NCBI GenBank assembly: GCA_019358875.1
Contig: JAHHIF010000056.1
Span: 1 to 53,288 of the forward strand
Origin: Symplocastrum torsivum CPER-KK1
GTDB lineage: Bacteria > Cyanobacteriota > Cyanobacteriia > Cyanobacteriales > Coleofasciculaceae
DNA length: 53,288 nucleotides
Reading direction: 5' to 3'
Numbering within the stretch: the stretch's first letter is position 1; each line of letters opens with the position of its first letter. Of this stretch, positions 17,137-26,278 are shown piece after piece. The notes beneath the pieces were generated by a model, which saw only the letters and a program-made list of their open reading frames with translations, did no database searches and had not been told where the DNA came from. Both the position numbers and the translations under genes were made by a program.

Positions 17137-18612
17137 ATGACAAAGGAAAAAATCAGCCAAATAGTCAACTCATCTTTGCTGATTAGTGGTGCCTTTCTTC
17201 TTTGTGCAGCCTTGGGGATGTTGATTAATCCTAATACGTTTTATAAATTCTTTTCTCCAGTTCAATTAGTCCCCGATCCGATTCCTCCTTCCCAGAGTGT
17301 TAGTTACTACTGGGATTTAAAAGGTTATGCAGAGCTGGCATTGAATAACCAATGTATTGCCTTCTATCCTCTCTGGCCGCTTTTGATTCGTACCCTTTTT
17401 CATCCTCAGAGTGTAGAGCAAGCAGCTTATGCTTTTTTGGTGCTTTCTGCTGTTCTCTTCTTTATCTCTCTTCCACTGTTAGTGTGGATTTTCAAGAAAG
17501 CTTTAAACCACCAAAGCTTAGCGTTTCTCGTGGTTTTAGCATTTTCGCTAAGTCCAATGGCAATTTTTCGAGTCATCGGTTATACAGAAAGTTTCTTTAC
17601 TATCCTTAGTGCTATTTTTATTTGGTGTTGCTTACGTCAAAGTCGTTTACATGAAACACTTCGACTCGCTCTAGTATTTGGCGTAACGTTTGTTATGTCT
17701 TTAACTCGACCGATTTTAATGCCATTTATCTTTTCCTCAATTGCTGCATTGGGAACAATTTATTTATTTGATTGGTTGCGATTAGAACGTCGAAGTAGAA
17801 GCAGTCTATTGACAAACGCTCATTATTATGGTGAAGAAATTAAAATTACCATTACCCTTTGCCTTGCCACAGTAATAGGCTATTTACCCTATGGTTTGTT
17901 TTGTCTGCATTCGAGAGGAAGCTTTTTTGCTCCGTTCACCGATCAATCGCTTTGGGGTACTAAATTAGGGTTGCATTTAGAACTCTTGCTCTTCCCTAAA
18001 TCTCCTTTATTTGACTTGTATGGGTTGTATTTCCCGATATTAGTCTTAGTGCTTTCGCTGTTCTTGGTTTACTTCAAGGTTAGAAATGAAGAACCCTTAA
18101 TGTGGATTCCTCAGTCGCCGCTGTGGCTGATTTTATTTTTATATCCACCGCTACTTGTAGTAACCTATATAGCTAATTATCTCAGGTTAAGGAGTAATAC
18201 TAATTGGGTGAGGCAAGACGAAATTTCACACCCCCCGTGTCAAGGGGGGAGCAATCAAAGAATATGGGACAAAATTAAACCCAATGGGTCTAAGGCATCT
18301 AGAGGTGCTAGTTCTCTAAGTAAGCTTGTCACATCGGATTTTGCCCAAAGCTTGAGTCATAACTATCTGTTTTGGTTTTGTGCCTACTTCGCGGTGTTCC
18401 ACTCACTTCTAATCTTTTTCACACGCGATCGCCTTTATAGTTTGGGGAGATATAGCTTCGGCCTTCCCTTCTTCTTCCTGACGCTGGGATATCTTTGTTG
18501 CTGTATTCCGGGTAAAAGAACGAACCTTGCCTTATGGTTGTTTATTTGGGTTAGTGCGATCGCTTTGGTTGAACAATGGGTGAATTATGGACAAAATCAA
18601 TGGCTTGGTTGA
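17137..18612 (+). CDS. GT-C-type membrane mannosyltransferase, PIG-V-like
   Basis: A 491-residue multi-spanning membrane protein. The first large loop has YYWDLKGYAEL followed by AFYPLWPLLIR, the pattern of PIG-V-type mannosyltransferases, which use lipid-linked sugar donors on the outer face of the membrane; the Asp in WD is the likely catalytic residue. The ATG at 17137 precedes MTKEKISQIV and the first membrane span; the 48-codon upstream extension is not protein-like. Near residues 355-405 a hydrophilic segment interrupts the membrane part and is encoded partly by a repeat-like sequence with CCCCCC/GGGGGG. Substrate unknown. The next gene is another membrane protein of similar type. Confidence 0.75.
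   Translation: MTKEKISQIVNSSLLISGAFLLCAALGMLINPNTFYKFFSPVQLVPDPIPPSQSVSYYWDLKGYAELALNNQCIAFYPLWPLLIRTLFHPQSVEQAAYAFLVLSAVLFFISLPLLVWIFKKALNHQSLAFLVVLAFSLSPMAIFRVIGYTESFFTILSAIFIWCCLRQSRLHETLRLALVFGVTFVMSLTRPILMPFIFSSIAALGTIYLFDWLRLERRSRSSLLTNAHYYGEEIKITITLCLATVIGYLPYGLFCLHSRGSFFAPFTDQSLWGTKLGLHLELLLFPKSPLFDLYGLYFPILVLVLSLFLVYFKVRNEEPLMWIPQSPLWLILFLYPPLLVVTYIANYLRLRSNTNWVRQDEISHPPCQGGSNQRIWDKIKPNGSKASRGASSLSKLVTSDFAQSLSHNYLFWFCAYFAVFHSLLIFFTRDRLYSLGRYSFGLPFFFLTLGYLCCCIPGKRTNLALWLFIWVSAIALVEQWVNYGQNQWLG
18231..18249. repeat. C/G-run hairpin inside the PIG-V-like gene
   Basis: CCCCCC-GTGTCAA-GGGGGG, a hairpin of the type found in intergenic cyanobacterial repeats, sits in frame within the gene. 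It encodes the HPPCQGGS part of the hydrophilic segment. Confidence 0.65.
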
Positions 18613-18617
18613 AACGT

Positions 18618-18712
18618 AGCGGTTTTCAGTTACGCGCGTGTACATCACAATAACCTAACCCCCAACCCCTTCCCGGAATCGGGAAGGGGAGTAAGAATCA
18701 AAGCCTCACTCA
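18618..18712 (+). repeat. Dispersed repeat, AGCGGTTTTCA family
   Basis: Begins AGCGGTTTTCAGTTACGCGC, then CCTAACCCCCAACCCC and the hairpin CTTCCCGGAATCGGGAAG. It has the same order of parts as the copy at 173-262 and fills most of the space between the two membrane protein genes. Confidence 0.65.
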
Positions 18713-18768
18713 AGAGTTCGCACTCCAATAAAATAGATTTTCGGTCATTCAGTGGTTGCGAGGAGAGT

Positions 18769-20217
18769 ATGGAGTCATCGGCTGACAGTATCAAAGCATC
18801 CGGTAACGATACCGAGAAACTAACTAGAACAAGGTTAATGCCAAAGGCTGTTGGTTGGATGATTGGTGTCAATGCTTTGATTTTATTTGTGTGTAGCAGT
18901 GTGCGACACGCCTTGTTTCAATCATCAGCGTTTGATTTGGGGATTTATGACCAAGTTATTTACCTGATGAGTCAAGGACAACCCCCAATTTCTTCGTTCT
19001 TGGGGTTCCATCATCTCGGCAACCATACTGCTTATTCTGTCTACCTGCTGGGTTTGCTGTACAAAATTTACCCGACGATTCACTGGTTGTTTGCGGTGCA
19101 AGCCATTGGTTTGTCGTTAGGTGCGCTACCCATTTGGCATCTGGCGCGTCAGGCGGGGTTGAAAGAGTCGCAAGCAACAGCAATGTCAGCAGTGTATTTG
19201 TTGTACCCGTTGATTTTCAATCTCAATATTTTTGACTTTCACCCAGAAGTCATGGCTGTATCGGTAATCTTAGGGGCAGTTTTGGCGGCACGATTGGGGA
19301 AGGTAGCGTGGTTCTGTTGTGCCATCCTTTTTGTGTTGGGATGTAAGGCGGCGCTTTCCCTAACCGTGGTAGCGATGGGAGTATGGCTGCTTGTCTTTGA
19401 GAAGAAACGAGTTTGTGGTGCGATCTCAATTGTAGCGGGTGTCGCTTGGTTTATTATTGCGACTCAAATAATCATCCCTAGATTCAGTGGCACAGAGGCA
19501 GCGGCTGTCTTTCGTTATGCCTATTTAGGAGACTCGGTACTGGATATTGCGAAAAATCTCTTATTCAAGCCAAATCTAGTATTAGGAAAAATCTTTTCCC
19601 TCGGTACGCTGGAATATTTAGCGTTGTTGCTATCGCCAGTAATTTGGGGACTTTCACCTCGCTATTTAACACCGTTGGTAGCCGCGATTCCGGCGCTAAC
19701 GATGAATATTCTTGCGGCTTACCCTTATCAACGGGATTTAATTCATCAGTATTCTCTACCAGTCTTACCCTTTCTTTTGTTGTCGGTAATTGCAACGCTG
19801 GCGGCGGGTAAAGGCTTGTTACGCAACAAACGAGAGATAATACTTTGGTCGTTGGTAGCTTTTTTAGCGTTAGCGAAGTTTGGTTATTTCTGGAGTCGGT
19901 ATTTGCGTCCGATTGAGACTTGGCAAGCTACAAAAGATGCGATCGCAGTGGTAAAAACAAAAGAAGGTGTTTTAGCATCCGCTCATATTGCCCCTCATCT
20001 TACTCACCGTACCTTAATCAAGGCAGCTTTTCCGGGTTCAGAATCAGCAGACCTAAATCAGTTTCGGTATGTTGTACTCAATGTCCGTTACCCTGGCTTA
20101 GGGCTGCCTATGGAAGTTGGGACAAATTTGGTAAAGCGGCTTAGTCAAACGCCAGAGTTTCAGTTGCGTTATCAGCGGGATGATGTATTTGTGTTTGAAA
20201 AGGTTGCTGATTCATAG
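18769..20217 (+). CDS. DUF2079 multi-spanning membrane protein
   Basis: A 482-residue membrane protein with about ten spans. The signature SSAFDLGIYDQ with the following HHLGNHTAY loop, and FDFHPEVMAV further on, marks the DUF2079 family, whose first loop layout resembles GT-C glycosyltransferases. Function is unproven; a lipid-sugar-dependent transfer is the likely role by fold. It follows the PIG-V-like gene in the same direction with a repeat between them, so the two may be cotranscribed. Confidence 0.8.
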   Translation: MESSADSIKASGNDTEKLTRTRLMPKAVGWMIGVNALILFVCSSVRHALFQSSAFDLGIYDQVIYLMSQGQPPISSFLGFHHLGNHTAYSVYLLGLLYKIYPTIHWLFAVQAIGLSLGALPIWHLARQAGLKESQATAMSAVYLLYPLIFNLNIFDFHPEVMAVSVILGAVLAARLGKVAWFCCAILFVLGCKAALSLTVVAMGVWLLVFEKKRVCGAISIVAGVAWFIIATQIIIPRFSGTEAAAVFRYAYLGDSVLDIAKNLLFKPNLVLGKIFSLGTLEYLALLLSPVIWGLSPRYLTPLVAAIPALTMNILAAYPYQRDLIHQYSLPVLPFLLLSVIATLAAGKGLLRNKREIILWSLVAFLALAKFGYFWSRYLRPIETWQATKDAIAVVKTKEGVLASAHIAPHLTHRTLIKAAFPGSESADLNQFRYVVLNVRYPGLGLPMEVGTNLVKRLSQTPEFQLRYQRDDVFVFEKVADS

Positions 20218-20318
20218 TTTCGTTAGTATCAAATCTGCGGCTATAGGAACAAAGCCTACCTTCACGGACTAAAGACAGCCTTGCAAGCGTGTTTAGAACA
20301 ATCAGCAGAATCAGGAAA

Positions 20319-20555
20319 ATGAACGAGAATCTTTTACAACGAATCACCCTCAATTCAGATATTTGTCATGGCAAGCCCTGTATTCGGAATCTGAGATATC
20401 CGGTTGAGTTTTTGCTGGAGCTACTTAGCTCTGGTATGACAACGGAGGAAATCTTAGAAGACTATGACGACTTGGAAACAGAAGATATCTTAGCTTCACT
20501 GTTATTTGCAGCAAGGCTTAGTCAGGTTAAGAGCATTTACAAATTTGCCTCATGA
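20319..20555 (+). CDS. DUF433 antitoxin
   Basis: A 78-residue DUF433 protein with a winged-helix-like fold: RITLNSDICHGKPCIRN, then PVEFLLELLSSGMTTEEIL and DLETEDILASLLFA. These act as antitoxin and repressor for DUF5615 PIN-like partners. ATG at 20319 is chosen because the family begins just before the RIT segment; AGGA lies close upstream. Its end overlaps the next start by four bases (ATGA), so the two are translationally coupled. Confidence 0.88.
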   Translation: MNENLLQRITLNSDICHGKPCIRNLRYPVEFLLELLSSGMTTEEILEDYDDLETEDILASLLFAARLSQVKSIYKFAS

Positions 20556-20905
20556 AGTTTTTGGTGGATGCTCAGTTGCCGTTACGCTTAGCCTATCGCT
20601 TGCGAGATGTAGGGCATGATGTGTTGCACACACGAGAGTTACCCCGTCAAAATTCAACTCCTGATTCTGCGATTAACCAAATTTCGCTGGAGCAGGAACG
20701 AATTGTGATTACAAAAGATTTGGATTTTTTGGAATCGTTCCTGATTCGTCAACAGCCCTATAAGTTGCTATTAGTGACAACAGGCAATATAAAAAACTCT
20801 GATTTAGAGGCATTATTTCTCAACAATCTTTCTCAACTTGTTGAACTACTTGAGCAACACAACTACATTGAGTTAAGCCGTAACGCTCTAATCGTCCATC
20901 AATAA
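20552..20905 (+). CDS. DUF5615 PIN-like toxin
   Basis: A 117-residue DUF5615 protein, a PIN-like (Mut7-C-type) RNase. It starts MKFLVDAQLP with the first catalytic Asp (Asp6), and KDLDFL carries further acidic residues. It overlaps the DUF433 antitoxin by four bases, the standard order for this toxin-antitoxin type. No truncation is visible, so the module may be active. Confidence 0.85.
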   Translation: MKFLVDAQLPLRLAYRLRDVGHDVLHTRELPRQNSTPDSAINQISLEQERIVITKDLDFLESFLIRQQPYKLLLVTTGNIKNSDLEALFLNNLSQLVELLEQHNYIELSRNALIVHQ

Positions 20906-20962
20906 TCATCCGAAAATTGTGCAAAGCCTTTTGGAATATTGATACAGTAGCGGTTAAAACGA

Positions 20963-21883
20963 TTAATGCTTAGGTTGGTAAGGATGATGTTCCATCCAGT
21001 GTCGAGCAATATCCAGACGGCGGCAAATCCAAACCTTGTCATGCTTCTGGACATAATCGAGGAAACGCACCAACGCTGCTGTACGCCCAGGACGCCCTGC
21101 TAACCGCGCATGTAACCCAACAGACATCATTTTGGGGGCTGTTTCTCCTTCCTGGTAAAGCACATCAAACGCATCTTTGAGATAAGTAAAGAAGTCATCG
21201 CCACTGTTGAATCCAGGCGCAACGCAGAACTTCATATCGTTGTTGTCTAGAGTGTAGGGAATTACTAAGTGTGGCTTCCCCTCAACTTCTACCCAGTAAG
21301 GCAAGTCATCGTTATAGCCATCAGAGTCGTAAAGAAAGCCACCCTCCTCAACAACTAAGCGACGGGTGTTAACACTAGGCGCATAACGACAGTACCAACC
21401 GAGAGGACGTTCACCCGTTAGTTTCTGCAATGACTCAATCGCCCAACGCATTTGTGCGCGTTCCTCGACTTCATTCATGTTTTGGAAGCCAATCCAGCGC
21501 CAACCATGACAACAGATATCATATCCAGCTTTTGCGATCGCATCTGCTGCTTCTGGATTTCGTTCTAACGCCAGTGCCGCACCAAATACAGTAATAGGAA
21601 TATCTCGTTGGGCAAATAAGCGCATCAACCGCCAAAATCCTGCCCGACTCCCATACTCATAAACCGACTCAACAATTAAGTCTCGCCTCCCCGATTCCAT
21701 CGAAGCACCAGGCACTTCCCAAAGATACGTTTCTGAGCGATTATCACCATCAGGAATCGAGTATTCTGACCCCTCCTCATAGTTCATTACAATTTGCAGG
21801 GCAAGGCGAGCGCCTCCAGGCCATTTTGGATCAGGTGGGTTTGCCCCATAGCCAATTAAGTCACGCGGGTAAGGCTGGGTCAT
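20963..21883 (-). CDS. puuE: Allantoinase PuuE (polysaccharide deacetylase family)
   Basis: A 306-residue NodB-fold protein of the PuuE type, which hydrolyses allantoin in purine catabolism without a metal cofactor. The start PRDLIGYGANPPDPKWPGG, then NYEEGSEYS, ICCHGWRW, LYDSDGYNDDLPYW and GLHARLAGRP, follows the PuuE pattern closely. ATG at 21883 is chosen because it precedes the conserved PRDLIGYG block; the 32-codon upstream extension is not conserved-looking. No other purine-degradation gene is adjacent, so a polysaccharide deacetylase role cannot be ruled out by context. Confidence 0.85.
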   Translation of the reverse strand: MTQPYPRDLIGYGANPPDPKWPGGARLALQIVMNYEEGSEYSIPDGDNRSETYLWEVPGASMESGRRDLIVESVYEYGSRAGFWRLMRLFAQRDIPITVFGAALALERNPEAADAIAKAGYDICCHGWRWIGFQNMNEVEERAQMRWAIESLQKLTGERPLGWYCRYAPSVNTRRLVVEEGGFLYDSDGYNDDLPYWVEVEGKPHLVIPYTLDNNDMKFCVAPGFNSGDDFFTYLKDAFDVLYQEGETAPKMMSVGLHARLAGRPGRTAALVRFLDYVQKHDKVWICRRLDIARHWMEHHPYQPKH

Positions 21884-22036
21884 GAGACAAGTAGATGAAC
21901 ACGAGTTGACAGTAACTATAATTGCATCTCTGGTGCTGTAAGCTGTTGGCAAATTCATTGCTGTAGGAGCCAATGGCATTCATTGGTGTCAACTTAAGAC
22001 CCGCTCATTGGTTTGGCTGACCATATTATTTGTTTT

Positions 22037-22618
22037 CTATTGGTATTGATTCATCAGTCGTTGCACCTGAATCTGCACATCTTGAAAGGCAAGAGGAGAC
22101 ACAACCCCAGTTCTGAAGGTTTGTTCGGTGGTGTAGCGCCCGTTCTCTAAGTCTCGAAAGACTGTAAGTTCCTTATCCTTAAGATTTACTACCCAATATT
22201 CAGCAATATCTGCTTCGTCATAGACAGCTTTTTTCTCGTTCAGGTCTTTGCTGAGAGTAGTGTTTGAGAACTCAATTAGCCAAAAAATGTCATCTGGATA
22301 GGGATGGTGTTCTAGATAGACTGCTCCCAGTGGTTTAACTATTGCCAAATCTGGGGCGGGTTCGGAGTCATGGGGCAGGGTGATGGGGTGCGCCTCGCGG
22401 ATTTTGACCCGATTGCCCAGCAATGTCCGCAAATAATCGCCAACTTCACTGTTGTAGTAGGCGTGGGGTTCTCGCTCTGGCGGCATAACTACAAGATCTC
22501 CGCGCAATAGCTCGACGGGTTGATCGTCAAACAGCCCAGCATCAATCGCCCGGTGATAGCGTTCAATTGTCCATTTGTAGGTGGTAACAGTCATGGCTTG
22601 TAAGCGGATCTTATTCAT
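22037..22618 (-). CDS. Uma2 family endonuclease-like protein (DUF820)
   Basis: A 193-residue Uma2 protein, a PD-(D/E)XK nuclease fold very abundant in cyanobacteria. Visible are ELLRGDLVVMPPE, the APDLAIV strand with Asp, and IFWLIEFSNTTLSKD with Glu, then KKAVYDEADIAEYWVV. Cellular function is unknown. Its start overlaps the end of the upstream nuclease gene by eight bases; an internal ATG eight codons later (MTVTTYKW) is also possible. Probably cotranscribed with that gene. Confidence 0.88.
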   Translation of the reverse strand: MNKIRLQAMTVTTYKWTIERYHRAIDAGLFDDQPVELLRGDLVVMPPEREPHAYYNSEVGDYLRTLLGNRVKIREAHPITLPHDSEPAPDLAIVKPLGAVYLEHHPYPDDIFWLIEFSNTTLSKDLNEKKAVYDEADIAEYWVVNLKDKELTVFRDLENGRYTTEQTFRTGVVSPLAFQDVQIQVQRLMNQYQ

Positions 22619-23243
22619 TTTTTTGAATGAATAGCTGACTCAGCCGTTTTAATATTCCTAAAACTGTATACGAATCATTACCCCGCCTTAACGTAAATTC
22701 ATCCGATAACGCATACAGTGGAACCTCTTGCTGAATCATTTTAAGAAAAATAAAATTACTTCCATTCGTCACCAAACCAAACAGAGGCTTTTCAGGTTGA
22801 GGACTTGCCAACATATAAGCTAAAGCCTGCGGAATTCCTGGCTCTAGAGACAGTCCGGCGCGTTTCGACTCAATGACAATTACCCAAAACCGATCTTGCA
22901 ACACCAAAACATCAATCTTGCCTCGGATAACAACCTCTTCATCCTGCTCAACAATCTCTACTGATTCCTCACTTTGGCTGTAAAAGGGTGGTAGATAAAA
23001 GCCCGCTAAATCCAACAGGGGTGATAGCACGACCATTTTTACCATATCCTCCAGCATTGGACGCATGATTAAGTTGAGATAGCTCTGCTTAACCCGATCT
23101 AATCGCTGCCTTTCTCCATCAGTTAGTTCAGGTAATTCCCCTTGCCATTCCTGAAAAAATTGCTCGTCTTCAGACCGCCTTAACTTAAACTTTTTTACTA
23201 AATCATATAATGTTACTTTCTCAGCCTGAATGACCTGAACCAT
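22611..23243 (-). CDS. PD-(D/E)XK nuclease, HsdR N-terminal-like
   Basis: A 210-residue protein resembling the N-terminal nuclease domain of type I restriction subunit R. The core is RGKIDVLVLQ followed by VIVIESKRAG, fitting the D..ExK catalytic pattern, and then a Gln-containing strand (GIPQALAYML). There is no helicase domain in the same polypeptide. ATG at 23243 (MVQVIQAEKV) is chosen over one 11 codons upstream. It lies divergently beside an Lhr-like helicase gene with 121 bases between, and overlaps the Uma2 gene downstream. Role unknown. Confidence 0.75.
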   Translation of the reverse strand: MVQVIQAEKVTLYDLVKKFKLRRSEDEQFFQEWQGELPELTDGERQRLDRVKQSYLNLIMRPMLEDMVKMVVLSPLLDLAGFYLPPFYSQSEESVEIVEQDEEVVIRGKIDVLVLQDRFWVIVIESKRAGLSLEPGIPQALAYMLASPQPEKPLFGLVTNGSNFIFLKMIQQEVPLYALSDEFTLRRGNDSYTVLGILKRLSQLFIQKNE

Positions 23244-23364
23244 AAACCGCATCCTACTTCTTTTGAGATGAAGCATAACTCAACTACTGAAGAAACACAT
23301 CCAACCCCTGACACGTCTCATCCCGTTCTGTCTCAATCTCCTGCCAACTTAACAACAGGTTGGT

Positions 23365-25539
23365 ATGACTGAACAGCCTTTTGATAGCGTCGCACCATTT
23401 ATTCAGGAATATATCTACACACAAGGCTGGACTGAATTTAGGCAAGTTCAAGTCGAAGCTTGTCGCGTTATTTTTGATACAGATGCTCACCTTTTACTAG
23501 CAGCAGGAACCGCATCAGGTAAGACAGAAGCGGCTTTTTTGCCCGTCTTAACTCGGCTTCACCAAAACCCATCTACAACCATTGGCGTCCTCTACATTGG
23601 CGCTATTAAAGCACTAATTAACGACCAATTTGAACGCCTCAACGACTTACTCAAACAAGCTGATATTCCGGTTTGTGCTTGGCATGGCGATGTCTCGCAA
23701 CGCCGCAAACAACAGTTACTCAAAAATCCTAAAGGTGTACTGCAAATTACTCCAGAATCCTTAGAAAGCCTACTTATTAATAAAACTAGTGAACTCAGCC
23801 AGCTATTTGGAGATTTACAGTTTGTCATTATTGACGAGATTCATGCTTTCATGGGTTCTGAACGGGGTTGTCAGATTCTCTGCCAATTGTCACGCCTCTC
23901 TCGATTCATCAAAACTCCACCTCGCAGGATTGGCTTATCGGCAACGTTGGGCGATTACTCACTAGCAGAGAATTGGCTGAGTTCAGGAACCAATAGAGCC
24001 GTTATTACTCCTAAAATTCAGGGTGGGCAACGAAAAGTGCAGCTAGCGTTGGAACACTTCTACCGTTCCCATGAACCTGATGATGAAGCACTCAATAGTT
24101 CTTACTACAACTACATTTTCGACAACAGCAAATCTCGAAAGTGCTTGATTTTTGCTAACAATCGTACTGAGACAGAATCCATTATCGCCAAGCTGCGTCA
24201 AATTGCCAAGACACAAGGATTACCAGATATTTACCATGTTCATCATGGCAGCATTTCTGCCCCACTTCGAGAAGCAGCAGAGGAAGCCATGCGTGAGGCT
24301 TCAACACCTGCTGTTACAGCTGCAACCGTTACTTTAGAGTTAGGGATTGATATTGGTCAACTTGAACGGGTAATTCAGCTAGACGCACCCTTTTCTGTCT
24401 CTAGTTTTTTACAACGCTTGGGACGCACCGGGAGACGGGGGAGTCCTGCTGATATGCGCTTTGTCTGCACTGAAGTTGAGCCATCTGGTGAAGAATCCTT
24501 ACCTGAGCGAATTCCCTGGCAACTCTTGCAGTGTATTGCCATCAGCCAGCTTTATATAGAAGAACGTTGGATTGAGCCAATTGAGCCGATTCAATATCCC
24601 TTTAGCTTGTTGTATCACCAAACAATGAGCATCTTAGTAGGGATGGGAGAACTCTCACCTGCTGCCCTCGCTCAAGAGGTTTTAAGCCTGCCTAGTTTTG
24701 CGGCAATTACACACGCAGATTTTCGGCAACTGCTACGTTACCTGATTGATATTGACCATATTCAACAGACTGAAAACGGTGGACTAATTATTGGTTTAAC
24801 TGGCGAACGGATTGTCCGAAATTTTCACTTTTACGCTGTCTTTCCAGACAATGTGGAATATGTTGTCCGGGATGAATCAGGAGAAATTGGCAGTATTGCA
24901 ATGCCTCCTCAGCTAGGAAATCGGTTTGCCTTGGCTGGGAGAAGCTGGGAAGTTTTAGATATTGATACCAAAACAAAAGTTGTCTTTGTTAAGCAAGTCG
25001 ATGGGAGTGCCAGTATTTCCTGGCAAGGTGGTAGTTGCAGCATTCACACCAAAATTCTGGAACGGATGCAAAAAGTTTTAATTGAAGATACGCAATATTC
25101 TTACTTGCAAACTAAAGCAAAAGAACGCCTAAAAGCAGCGCGTCAACTTGCAAAAGTAGAGGGATTGACACAAGAAAATATTTTGTGTCTTGATGAGAAA
25201 ATCTGCTGTATTTTTCCTTGGATGGGAACAGTTGCCTATCGCACCTTGGAACGGTTACTCAATTTTGTTGTCAGGGAGTCTTTAGATATCAGAAGTATTA
25301 AAGGTAAATCACCTTATTATCTGATAATAAAATTGGGACATGAGAGAGTGGAAGAGCTTCGTCAGGAAATTTTTAACTTATATAATAAAGGAGTGACAGA
25401 AGATAATTTAGTTGCTGCGGAAGAAGCGCCAAAACTCCAAAAATATGATGAATTTATTCCTAACAACTTGCTTCGCAAAGCTTTTTCACTTGATTATCTA
25501 GACGTAGCGGAACTCAGACAACTTCTCAATAAGTGGTAG
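23365..25539 (+). CDS. Lhr-like superfamily 2 DNA/RNA helicase
   Basis: A 724-residue DEAD/DEAH-box helicase. Motif I is AGTASGKTEA, motif II DEIH, motif III SAT and motif VI QRLGRTGRRG. The part after the two RecA domains (from about 375) has the Lhr-core look, with GRSWEVLDID in a beta-barrel segment. Lhr proteins act in DNA repair. Many stand-alone Lhr-like helicases sit in accessory regions; here the gene is divergent from two nuclease-fold genes. No extra nuclease domain or zinc cluster is evident in it. Confidence 0.85.
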   Translation: MTEQPFDSVAPFIQEYIYTQGWTEFRQVQVEACRVIFDTDAHLLLAAGTASGKTEAAFLPVLTRLHQNPSTTIGVLYIGAIKALINDQFERLNDLLKQADIPVCAWHGDVSQRRKQQLLKNPKGVLQITPESLESLLINKTSELSQLFGDLQFVIIDEIHAFMGSERGCQILCQLSRLSRFIKTPPRRIGLSATLGDYSLAENWLSSGTNRAVITPKIQGGQRKVQLALEHFYRSHEPDDEALNSSYYNYIFDNSKSRKCLIFANNRTETESIIAKLRQIAKTQGLPDIYHVHHGSISAPLREAAEEAMREASTPAVTAATVTLELGIDIGQLERVIQLDAPFSVSSFLQRLGRTGRRGSPADMRFVCTEVEPSGEESLPERIPWQLLQCIAISQLYIEERWIEPIEPIQYPFSLLYHQTMSILVGMGELSPAALAQEVLSLPSFAAITHADFRQLLRYLIDIDHIQQTENGGLIIGLTGERIVRNFHFYAVFPDNVEYVVRDESGEIGSIAMPPQLGNRFALAGRSWEVLDIDTKTKVVFVKQVDGSASISWQGGSCSIHTKILERMQKVLIEDTQYSYLQTKAKERLKAARQLAKVEGLTQENILCLDEKICCIFPWMGTVAYRTLERLLNFVVRESLDIRSIKGKSPYYLIIKLGHERVEELRQEIFNLYNKGVTEDNLVAAEEAPKLQKYDEFIPNNLLRKAFSLDYLDVAELRQLLNKW

Positions 25540-25599
25540 CTGTTGGCAAGAGGTAGTTCTTGTGGGAGTTACTATTTAGTGATAGTTAAATTTTAATCG

Positions 25600-26049
25600 C
25601 TACATAGCAGAGGAATTAAGGACGGGAACCGCTTCGATATTTAATGCTTTCTTAGCATCTTCTAATCGAGCAAGCGCAAAGTCCATCTCTCGGTTAGGTT
25701 TGCAACGCTCTAAAAGAGTATTCAGAACAATTTCAAACCTGGATGCTACTGACTCAACTTGCTCCGAGGAATCTGAAGAAACGCCGCTTGCTTTGGAGTA
25801 GTCAGTTCGCTTGTACCCAATTTGTTCGCCTCGCTTAAGTGACAGTCCTGCCCAATCACGGGACTCTTCTAAATACGCGATCGCTTCATGGACTTGGGCA
25901 TCTAATAGATATGTCCGTAAAATGATGTCAAATAGTTGAACAAACTCAAATTCAATTTTTAGGATTTGAGCAAGTCCTTCTTGCGTTTGCTGTGGATATC
26001 TAGACAGGCGCTCCCGCAACGCTTTAGCTTCTTGTGTAAATTCTGACAT
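25600..26049 (-). CDS. Helical hypothetical protein
   Basis: A 149-residue protein with mostly helical, charged sequence (long Leu/Glu/Lys heptad-like runs) and a Ser-rich middle (SGVSSDSSEQVES). I do not recognise the family. It lies tail to tail with the helicase gene, 60 bases apart. ATG at 26049 gives the whole frame; no clear ribosome binding site. Confidence 0.6.
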   Translation of the reverse strand: MSEFTQEAKALRERLSRYPQQTQEGLAQILKIEFEFVQLFDIILRTYLLDAQVHEAIAYLEESRDWAGLSLKRGEQIGYKRTDYSKASGVSSDSSEQVESVASRFEIVLNTLLERCKPNREMDFALARLEDAKKALNIEAVPVLNSSAM

Positions 26050-26278
26050 AAGCCGGATAAAACTTTTGAATAAAAAAAATCAGCGACTTTTGAACCGGCA
26101 CCCTACACCATATAGTCTATCAAAATACCCATTGAGACTGTGATGAAAATCAACATAAGCTTGTGAAAACACTTAAAGAAATTAAGAGGAAGCGATTTCT
26201 TGTCCTCTCCTTAAATCCGGAAGATTAAATAAATTTTATACATTCACTCTCGTAAGGTATTGAAAGCGAACTCGTGTT

